Assembly (NCBI RefSeq): GCF_905171765.1
Contig: NC_053389.1
Span: forward strand, 400,444,645-400,508,644
Origin: Bufo bufo
Taxonomy: Eukaryota > Chordata > Amphibia > Anura > Bufonidae
DNA: 64,000 nt
Reading direction: 5' to 3'
Below the pieces are notes generated by a model. It was not told the DNA's origin. It did not search any database and was given only the letters and a program-made list of their open reading frames with translations. The position numbers and the translations under genes were made by a program. Each line of letters starts with the position of its first letter. Position 1 is the stretch's first letter. Positions 55,495 through 64,000 of the stretch are shown one piece after another.

Positions 55495-55618
55495 TTCAGA
55501 CCCGTTCACTTTTTTCACATTTTGTTATGTTGAGCCTTATGCTAAAATTAAAAAGCACTCAAGTTTTGCCCAATCATTCTGCACTCAATAGTGGCAAAGT
55601 GAAAACAGAATGTTCAAA
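55495..55618 (-). mobile_element. Tc1/mariner terminal fragment
   Basis: cttcagacccgttcactttt, cacattttgttatgttgag and ccttatgctaaaattaaaaa are a common Tc1 end. No transposase remains. Confidence 0.6.
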
Positions 55619-56610
55619 ATTAGAGATGATCGGTCCACCAAATTTTTGAAAAAGTTCGGTTTGGATCCAAATCTATTCAGGATGAACCGAAGTTGCTCCA
55701 ATTACCCTGAAAGTTGGTATATAACCCGCTCTAGCCTCCTAGCACTCTGAATTTTAAGGAAAACTTGTTATCTCATTGTTTATTTTTTATGGGTTTTTTT
55801 CTTTTTCCTTCCCCAAGCTTTCGAACGCAATGACAGCAATAGTAAATGATGTCTGAGTGACAATGACATACATAGCTATGGGTAAACACAGATATTATGG
55901 TGTTAAAGGGGTTATCCGAGTTAATAAAAAAATAAAAAAATAAAAAAACACTTAAAATCCATCAGGATATACATATAATTTGGTTAAGCTTGATTTCATC
56001 AAGTTAAAACCCATATTTGCACCTTTTCATGGTCCTGTCATTGCTTTGTTTACATGCTCAAGTACAAGGTGAGGGGGCGTGTACCAACAAAGCCTGAGCT
56101 CTGCCTCATGAATATTTGTGGGCGTGAACAATCTGACCTTCCCCGCCCCCCGCTCTGCACTTTGCATAAAAATAAATAAATACACACACAGGGCAGAAGA
56201 TCTTCCTGTCACATTGCATCTGTACAGTGTAAGTTATGTTATTTTACATACATTTCTTTCATGTTTGGTTTCGTTTCTAGTCTAAAAATGGAGGACGTAT
56301 TTGCACTAATTCCAAATTCCGTCACCATAGAAAATGAATGGGTCCGCACCCGTTCCGCAAAATTGCAGAACAAATGTGGACCCATTTGCGGATGTGTGAA
56401 TGGAGCCTAAGGCTACTTTCACACTAGAGGCAGGATCGATCCAACAGGCTGTTCACCCTGTCGGATCCGGCCAGCCGCTATTTTGCCGTGCCGCTGGACT
56501 GCCGCTCTGTCCCCATTGACTATAAAGGGGACGGTGGTGGAGCTATGGCGCAGCACGGCAGTGCACAGCGAGCGGCCACTTGACTAAAAGTCCTGGATTT
56601 TCGACTTTTT

Positions 56611-57450
56611 ATGGTACTTTCACACTAGCGTTAGTGTGATCCGGCAGGCAGTTCCATCGTCGGAGCTGCCTGCTGAATCCGCCGATCAGTGTGACAACTG
56701 ACAGCATTTGTAGACGGATCCAGGTGCGGATCCGTCTAGAAATGCATTGCAATAACGGATCCGTCTATCCGCTTGCCATGTCGATGGACGGATCCCTCTT
56801 TCAGTCTTTTTCACAGTTTTCATGTTCTGCGCATGCGCAGACCGGAAGGACGGATCCGTCTATCCGCTTGTCATGTGGATGGACGGATCCCTCTGTCAGT
56901 GTTTTTCACATTTTTCATGTTCTGCGCATGCGCAGACGGGAAGGGCGGATCCGTCCTTCAGTTGTTTTGCAACGCCGGATCCGCACGGCAGCTCCGTCGT
57001 CGGAGCTGCGTGCCTGCTGGATGACCCGATCAGTGTGACAAGTGACAGCATTTGTAGACGGATCCAGGTGCGGATCCGTCTAGAAATGCATTGCAATAAC
57101 GGATCCGTCTATCCGCTTGTCATGTGGATGGACGGATCCCTCTGTCAGTCTTTTTCACAGTTTTCATGTTCTGTGCATGCGTAGACCGGAAGGACGGATC
57201 CGTCTATCCGCTTGTCATGTGGATGGACGGATCCCTCTGTCAGTGTTTTTCACATTTTTCATGTTCTGCGCATGCGCAGACCGGAAGGGCGGATCCGTCC
57301 TTCAGTTGTTTTGCAACGCCGGATCCGCACGGCAGCTCCGTCGTCGGAGCTGCGTGCCTGCTGGATCCGCCGATCAGTGTGACAAGTGACAGCATTTGTA
57401 GACGGATCCAGGTGCGGATCCGTCTAGAAATGAATTGCAATAACGGATCC
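56611..57450. repeat. Tandem duplication of about 344 bp within MITE-derived sequence
   Basis: Blocks with acggatccctctgtcagtgt, ttcatgttctgcgcatgcgc and cggcagctccgtcgtcggag repeat, e.g. at about 56,880-57,010 and 57,224-57,354. A further internal repeat of about 107 bp holds the gcatgcgcaga palindrome. Overlapping frames of up to 120 codons are artefacts of this. Confidence 0.8.
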
Positions 57451-57842
57451 GTCCAGCGGGTGTGAAAATATCATTAGCATTATCTGTATCTAAGCAATAT
57501 CTATATTATTCAAATATATGTTCAATATTGATATTGCTTAGATAAATCCATATATTGGTGGCAGCTAAGGATTTTATATAGCTGAATAATGATGTTGATG
57601 ATCATAATAATGATGGCCAATAATTTATTTATATTTCCCAGGGGGTGTTCAATGTGTACTAGTGTGTGTGTGTGGGGGGGGGGGGGGGGAACCAGGGCTG
57701 TAATAATGATCCCCAGATGCAGAGGGGAACGTTTACAAACTGCCACCTCTAGCCCCAGTGAATGCAGGAGGGACAAACATACCCTGCTGCCAGAGAAGAG
57801 ATCACCTCGGCTCTGGTATGTACTGCACATGAGTGATCGCAT

Positions 57843-58090
57843 ACCAGAGCTGGAGGGGGGAGGGCACCAGAGGCTCTGACGTTTCGTTTACAGAGCCTGG
57901 ACACTCCCTCAAGCAGGGAGACGGCTGTAAACGAAACATCATCAGCAGAGCAGAGCCGAGGCAGTGTGAGGAGAGCTGGAGGGGGGAGGGCACCAGAGGC
58001 TCTGACGTCTCGTTTACAGAGCCTGGACACTCCCTCAAGCAGGGAAAAGACTGTAAACGAAACGTCACCAGCAGAGCAGGCTTACTGACG
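57843..58090. repeat. Tandem duplication of about 130 bp
   Basis: The block cagagctggaggggggaggg through gtaaacgaaac occurs twice (about 57,845 and 57,972). It contains inverted words cgtttcgtttaca and tgtaaacgaaac, so each unit can fold. Confidence 0.8.
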
Positions 58091-58374
58091 TCAGGTGTAA
58101 CATGACCCTGAACTGAACTGGCCAAACAGTGATAGATATGTGATGAAAGTGATTTTAAGAATCTTTCACTGGTCTACAATTAATGCAATTAGAATAGATT
58201 TATTTAAGTCGGATAACCCCTTTAACAAACAGTGTGTTTAAAAACATACCGCATCAGCACATGTGCTATGCTTTTTTACATTCCAAAGCTCCCAAAAACT
58301 GTCCCTTATCAGGTGCAGATGTTGTTTAAACATACACAGTGGTATAGGATAAAAAAAAAAGTGGCTTGCGGGTA

Positions 58375-59344
58375 CTGTCGTGGAAATTTATATTAGCATA
58401 GGATGACTATAGTGGACTTTCTCTTTAGCTTAGGAATGTTATGTAGGTTTATTTTGTATATGCCTCCCTGTGTAAGGTCTGACCGTATTACGGTTATAAA
58501 GGAGTGTGATCGGGTCACGACGTTACACAGGAAATTCTATAGATCAGCACTCGGGTTCCTACCCCCCCCCCCCCCCCCCCCCCCCCCAATGTGAAAGCCG
58601 CCACCGTTGCTTTGAGTGGGATCTAATGGCTGCTGGCTCTGAGAGCAATGTTCTTAGTGAAAGCTACCAGCGGATCCTCATCAGCAACAGTGGGGTATAA
58701 CACACTGATGCCGGTCTCATTGAACCATGGGGGCCCCAACATGCTACAAAATATTGGTTGGTGGGACTGGTGTCCATGTGAATGCTATATCACCTTTCTT
58801 GGTCGACCCTGTTTTAAAAGACCTTCCTCAGGGACTGATCTCCCCTTTCGGAACAATGTCTAACAGAGGTTCACTTTGGGTCAGTAGGATATCTGTACCG
58901 AATTAAATAGATATTGTCCGATTAGGGCCATATCTGTTTAAATGAAAGGCTGATTAATTTGGAAGCATTTGCACATGTTCCTGGTGTGGTGGTGAATTGT
59001 GAGCATGTGAACTCCACCCACCGGCACTCTCAGGAAGTGTGCAAATGTGTACCTTTCAGTTCTGGAATGTATTCCTATTGGTCAAGGCATGAGGTGGATT
59101 GTACCTGCCTATCTGTAATATTATTGGGCGGCCATGTGCCATTGAGAGCGGGGTTAGCCCAGTAAAAAGGTCTAACACATGTTAACAGACACAGAATTTC
59201 TTGGACACAAAGCAGACTGTACGTGAGTCTTATTTCATCTGTGTTGGTTGCTTACACTTGCAAGTCTCCATATATCTAAAAGATCTAATAGTACTTCACA
59301 AGGATCAGGATCCAACGGTACCAGTTTCCAAAACTACCACTACA
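58375..59344 (+). repeat. ERV-2 5' LTR (approximate)
   Basis: Starts tgtcgtgg and ends ctaca before a primer-site-like tggcgagctataaggac (59,347 onward). It precedes gag and pol on the same strand. The partner LTR is not in the window, so the borders are inferred. It contains a run of 27 C at about 58,561-58,587. Confidence 0.5.
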
Positions 59345-59689
59345 GATGGCGAGCTATAAGGACAGTACGTCGCAACAATAGCAGCTAAAAGGAGGGAGAA
59401 AACCAGCGAGATATTGGTTTCACAAACAAAGCCAGCAAAGTTTGAGCAAGTGGAAACTATATTTCAACTTTTTTGAAATCTTTGTGGTACTAATAACTGC
59501 TATTATTTCTCTGTGTTAGCTCCTATTGTTAGCGACGCTCAGTAAAGAGCTCTTAAAATTTTAGATATAAGGAGGAGAAATTCATTGTATTAATCGGGTA
59601 GGATCTGGAGGCATTAGTTGGGGATCCATATATTGGCACCCCCAGCTAATTCAGCACCAGACGGGTGTATGTTTAGAGGGTTAAAAAGT

Positions 59690-59900
59690 TGCTTCTGGGG
59701 TAAGTATAAGGGGGCTCTGTATTGTCCGTCCATGTGCTTGTAAGAAGATCCTTCCCTTTGAGTGGCTGAAAACGTGGGGGAAGGTAGCCATTTCTGCTAC
59801 ACTGTATTGTCCATTTGCTTGTAAGATCCTTCCCTTTGAGTGGCTGAAAACGTGGGAGAAGGTAGCCATTTCTGCTACACTGTATTGTCCATGTGTTTGT
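59690..59900. repeat. Tandem repeat in the ERV-2 leader
   Basis: About three units of 70-75 bp with ctgtattgtcca, tgtaagatccttccctttga and gtggctgaaaacgtggg. It lies between the LTR and gag. Confidence 0.75.
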
Positions 59901-61050
59901 AAGATCCATCCCTTTGTTTCAGTGTCTGGAAGCGTGGGGGTGGGGAACCATTTTTGGTCACATTGTCGTTAGAATCAATTCAGAGTTAGGAAAACCATCC
60001 ACCCGATCTGAATTGAAAAACAGGATAAAAATCTATTTTAAATTGAATTTCACTGTTTTTAACCGTTTATTTCCCCAATTTTTGTTTTTTGTTAGTGTCT
60101 GATTAAGTGAGTAGCTGCCATTTTAGGGCAGACCATGTGGGGTTGTTGTTGCTTTGTCCCTCATGTGACCTGGTGGAGCAAGCAAAGCTTTGTTTGAATC
60201 CAGGGGGCGGGAATAATGCTGTGGGCTCACCTCAAAAGTTGTAACTTTGTAACAAAAATTTTAATTGAGAAGGCTACATTGTAGGCTACATTTTATTTTT
60301 TATTACAAGATTTCTTTTACTAACCCATTTTTATTTATTTATTTTAGGTTTTTATTGTTGTAACCAAGTTCTTTTTCTGTTTTTTTTTTCCTTTTTCATA
60401 CTTTGGCTTTTTTTTTCTGTTTTATTTTTCAGTCATTTTTGTCTATTTTTGTTTGGGTATTTCTCTGATTAATTACGGGATTTACCTTTGTATAGTGAGG
60501 CAAGTTTAAGTTTTATATTTACCCTTTTCTACAGTTCTATATTCAATCTTAGCATACTTTTTTTTTCTTCTGTTTCTCTTTTCCAAGTGACAGTTCTCCA
60601 GGACTCTTCTCTCTTGAACAACCAGAGGTTAACCCCGTATTTCTTTTTACTTTATCAGCAGGAGATTGACTAGAGGAGCCACATTGAGCTGGAGAAAAGC
60701 GGGTCTTATTTATTGGCTAGCCGTTGCTGGCCAAAACGCAGGCGTAGCTCAGCTGTGTGTATAGCCCTTTAGGAGGCATACTGGGAATCCAGCAAAAGGA
60801 GCTCTGGCTTAAAGGCCCTGTGGGAGTGGAAATAGCATTGAGAGTAGCAATAGGCCGCTCTTAATGCAAGAGATTTCTAGCTCTCCGACATAAAAAAGTG
60901 TACGGTCAAAAGTGTGTCCCTGGACGCAGGCAACACTGGTAAGGCTTGGTTAACCAAGGATGGGTTGTGGCAGATCCATGTTCGGGGGGGGGGGGGGAAA
61001 TAGTCCCCTCATGTGGTCAGACGGCTGCTCAGTACATGATATCTAGTTAT
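59901..61050. other. ERV-2 leader, no gene seen
   Basis: T-rich and without coding similarity. A G run lies at about 60,985-60,997. A gag start should lie near the end of this stretch. Confidence 0.4.
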
Positions 61051-61119
61051 GGGGTGAAGGCCAAAGCCACTTAAAGAATGGAGTAGGTGGTCCAAGAGAA
61101 CTAATTGGAGTATCCCTCT

Positions 61120-62105
61120 GGAAGGTATTTTTGACGTATGGAGATGGGAAAAATTTATTACGGGGTTCAGGCCCAGGCTCCAGTCGACAAAAACGTTGGA
61201 GGTAGCGCAATGGTGGCTGCAAAAGTCAATCATCGTAAGTAAACAGGGCGTACAGAAAATGGTTTTAATCCAGAAGAACCGAGAGATGTACACCTGGCAT
61301 CAGGGGGTAACTGATGTTAGGGATCCGATGCAGGAAGCAGAGTTGGCTCTATCTGGGCTGACTTTGTTAAAACAGGCAAGATCCACCAAACCCGGGCCTA
61401 CTGAAACACAACCAGTTCCCGAGGTAAGTGAGTCCCCAACTGTCACTTCGACCTCCACTACTGACAGGGTCGCTTCTGACACTGCCAGCTCTTCCCAAAC
61501 CGTTTCTCAAACCCCCTTTCCTGTCCCTCAATCTTCTCCGGCACCCACTACTTCTACATCTCCTCCCTCTGTTTCTAACTATGAGGCTTTCTACACCTGT
61601 GATCTACAAACAATCTGTGAGTCTAGAGGGATCGACACCAGATAAAAAAAATCAGATGGTCTCCATCAATGAGCTCAAAACCTCCGAAACGACCACAACT
61701 CCCAAACTGAATCCCAACCTGGATGACCTCAGATTGGATTGGGCTGTGAGTGAGGTGATACGTCTCAGTCCTGCCATGAAGCCTCAATCTCTCAGATGTG
61801 TGCCCAGCTCGTTGCATGACCCCCAGTCTGAGGCCTATCCAGTACGGGTACAACAGTATGAAGGACCACCCAAAACACAAGGTAAGCGTGTATTAATGAT
61901 AATGAGGGTAGTGTGGCAGGTCCCTTTTAATCCTGCAGAAATCCGGACAATCCTGGCCGAGTTACCGGACTATAGGACCAACCCACGGGGGTTCGCGAGG
62001 ATGTTCAGCCAGAACCAGTTTAGTTATGGCATGAGCGGAACGGATTGTGCACAGATTCTGCAGGCCAAGGTGGGCCCGGAGGTAACTAGTGCCAATACCT
62101 TTTTG
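61120..62105 (+). pseudogene. ERV-2 gag (matrix to capsid N-terminus)
   Basis: The first frame (to the stop at 61,645) encodes a matrix-like part (EVAQWWLQKSIIVSKQG) and a Pro/Ser/Thr-rich linker. After a frameshift near 61,600 the second frame carries acidic sequence and the capsid start, with VPFNPAEIRTILAELPDY and ARMFSQNQFSYGMSGTD, resembling epsilon/gamma-type capsids. It stops being gag at about 62,105, where RT sequence begins directly, so the capsid C-terminus, nucleocapsid, protease and RT fingers are deleted. Confidence 0.75.
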
Positions 62106-62109
62106 CCTT

Positions 62110-63088
62110 TTCATTCCAGGGTCAGCAACTCACTTGGACACGTCTCCCTCAGGGGTCAGTGACCAGTCCCTCAGAATACAGCTGCAAATTAAAAATCGTT
62201 TTGGATCAGTGGACCCCGATGAATCCAGGGGTGACGTTGCTACAGTATGTGGACGACTTGCTAATTTGCTGTCCCACCTCAGAGGATTGTTCTAAACATA
62301 CTGTGTCACTGCTCAACCACCTGGCGGCAACGGGAAACAAGGCCAGTAAGGAAAAACCACAGTTTTGCAGGGAGAAAAATATATTTTTGGGTCATTGTAT
62401 CTCTCAGGGAACCTGACACCTAACCACTTAGAGAGTCCAGACTCTGAATGATCTGCAGAGACTGAAAAATCACCGGCAACTGAGGGCTGTCCTCGGACTG
62501 GCCAACTACTGCAGGGACTGGATACCAAACATCTCTTCTAAACTGGGACCCCTCTACGAGCTGACATCTAAAACACCGTTCCAAATGTCAGACAACGACT
62601 GGTCAATCCTCCAGGATCTGACCCAAGAACTCTCTAAAGCACCTGCATTAGGTCTGCCCAATTATGACCTACCCTTTTACCTTTTTTGCTACGAAAGCAA
62701 GGACCACGCGACAGGAGTATTGACCCAACTACATGGGTCCAGGTACCGACCCATCATGTACCTGTCAACTGCCTTAGATCCAGTTATCCGAGGGTCACCG
62801 GGTTGTGTAAGGGCTGTGGCTGCCTGCGCTGTACTAGTACAGAAAGTTGGCGACATAGTTCTGGACTCCCCTCTCACTCTCTATACTCCCCATTGGGTGC
62901 AAGAGATCCTGAATCAAGTCCAAACCAAACATCTCTCTGCAGTCAGACTGACAAAGTACGAGGTAGCCCTCTTGACTCCTACTAACTTGACGATTAGACG
63001 GTGCAGCATTTTTAATCCGGCTTCTCTTCTTCCTGTTACCGAGGATGAAGAGAAGGGGGGGATAATGGTGCTAGTGACCGACTCATGA
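62110..63088 (+). pseudogene. ERV-2 reverse transcriptase, palm to connection
   Basis: Motifs in order: QQLTWTRLPQG, LLQYVDDLLICC (intact catalytic YVDD), NIFLGHCISQG (followed by a stop at 62,414-62,416), then in the next frame LSKAPALGLPNYDLPFYLF and RPIMYLSTALDPV. Stops and frameshifts separate the pieces. Orientation and order match an epsilon/gamma-like pol. Confidence 0.85.
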
Positions 63089-63151
63089 CCGACGGGACAA
63101 TTTGTTTTTTCAGGTAACCACGACGAATAACATCATGACTGTCTTTCTCTG

Positions 63152-63692
63152 ATGCAACTCGAGTCAGCAGCTATCAGTCCGGTGAAGGAGACACCGATAC
63201 CAGATGCCCAAAAGCTTTTTGTCGATGGTTCCTGGTATTACACCCCAGATGGTAAGCCACACACTGGGTATGTGGTGACAACAGTTAGCAAAGTTGTGGA
63301 AAAAGGCTCTTTGAGCTCACACATGTCGGCATAGGAAGCAGAGCTGTGGGCTTTGGCAAGGGCATGCGAGCTCCACCGAGGCCGGAGGATTAATGTCTAT
63401 ACGGATTCGAGATATGCTTACGGGATAGCTCATTACTTTGGGACTATCTGGAGGGCAAGAGAGTTTCTGACCAAGTCAGGTAAGCCAGTAAAGCATGCAG
63501 AACTGATGGATAGGTTGTTCATCGCCTTTAGCCTGCCGCACGAAATGGCCATTTTGAAGGTTAAGGCCCATACTATGGGGACGACCATGGAGGCCACTGG
63601 GAACGCCTTGGCAGACTGGGCTGCTAAGGAGGGTGCTTTGGATCCAGGGGGTGGGACCCTAATGCTTGCCACCCTGGGACACAATGATATTT
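63152..63692 (+). pseudogene. ERV-2 RNase H
   Basis: Carries KLFVDGSWYYTPDGK (Asp), a TAG at 63,332-63,334, EAELWALARACEL (Glu), INVYTDSRYAYGIAH (Asp) and GNALADWAAKEG (Asp), so all four catalytic residues survive. It is cut at 63,695 by another element. Confidence 0.85.
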
Positions 63693-63695
63693 GGG

Positions 63696-64000
63696 TGTAA
63701 CGGTCGCGTACACACACACACAGGGGGAAGGGAAGTGACCACTGCGCTCCACCCTTACCCTGCCCTGCCTACTTGCCTCGCGAGTCCTAATGACAGGGGA
63801 CAACTGGACGGCAATCCCTAACTTGGAATAAGTGCAGAGATGACAGACAGACAAACAACAGGACGTGAACGGACCGAGTCAATACCAGGAAAGCTACAAA
63901 GTACAAAGGGAGCAAGCAGAGAATTGTCAGGAGAAGCCAGGGTCATAAATACCAGGAGATCAGCAAAGTACACAAGGAGCAGGCAGAGGATCGTCAGGAA
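63696..64000. repeat. Start of another LTR-like element
   Basis: RNase H similarity stops at tgtaacggtcgcg. The following DNA has an (ac)n run and a loose repeat of about 90 bp (aaagtac.aa.ggagca.gcagag, then tcgtcagga). The TG start and abrupt junction suggest an LTR inserted in ERV-2; the rest is outside the window. Confidence 0.45.

Larger units (their letters stand above)
55907..58221. mobile_element. TTAA-flanked element, 2.3 kb, non-coding
   Basis: Ends AGGGGTTATCCGAGTTA and taagtcggataacccct (inverted), flanked by TTAA (55903-55906 and 58222-58225). It contains MITE-like blocks (56,411 onward) and two tandem duplications described separately. No transposase. Confidence 0.8.

Noticed and set aside
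1..64000. A tRNA gene or a host protein-coding exon
   Set aside because: No tRNA-like GGTTCRANNCC box pair or conserved exon with splice sites was seen on either strand by eye; a tRNAscan and protein search would be decisive.

Overview
This window looks like intergenic DNA from a large vertebrate genome, most probably an amphibian (anuran). It holds several Tc1/mariner families, a CR1 LINE, a Uribo-type piggyBac, Penelope-like elements (PLEs), hAT elements with long internal tandem arrays, Helitrons, two endogenous retroviruses (ERVs) with epsilon/gamma-like pol, and many hairpin MITEs. I found no host protein-coding gene. Nearly every long reading frame is a transposon or retrovirus gene, or an artefact of tandem repeats. 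The organism call is inferred from the repeat repertoire, not from a marker gene.

Layout. 1-3.9 kb: Tc1 relics, a PLE fragment and MITEs. 3.9-10.7 kb: one minus-strand PLE (GIY-YIG and RT parts, with a hammerhead-like ribozyme in its 3' region). It is split by an element with arms of about 300 bp in inverted orientation, which is itself split by a 4.0-kb hAT element with an 8-bp target duplication. 11.1-19.3 kb: two head-to-tail Helitrons carrying a 30-bp minisatellite. The second is split by a Tc1 element, whose transposase is split by a CR1 LINE; the same Tc1 also carries an apparently intact piggyBac (15.2-17.6 kb). A retroposed 5S rRNA pseudogene sits in a MITE inside the second Helitron. 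19,461-41,977: a 22.5-kb composite hAT with a perfect 8-bp duplication (ctactagc). It contains duplicated 18S rRNA-derived sequence, a second 6.45-kb hAT copy, several arrays of about 92-bp units, and a minus-strand ERV (31,262-39,543). That ERV is itself hit by a solo LTR and another hAT element.

42-58 kb: LINE fragments, a Tc1 whose transposase has an in-frame internal deletion, TTAA-flanked AT-rich repeats, a solo LTR (47,417-48,048), hairpin MITEs, a 1.64-kb hAT element with a perfect duplication, and a 2.3-kb TTAA-flanked element. 58.4-63.7 kb: a plus-strand ERV (LTR, leader repeats, gag, truncated RT, RNase H), entered by the start of another LTR at 63,696.

The elements do not form a pathway. 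Their relationship is nesting, which gives relative ages. Best supported by exact target duplications are the hAT elements, piggyBac, the TTAA and TTA MITEs, both solo LTRs and the 5S pseudogene.
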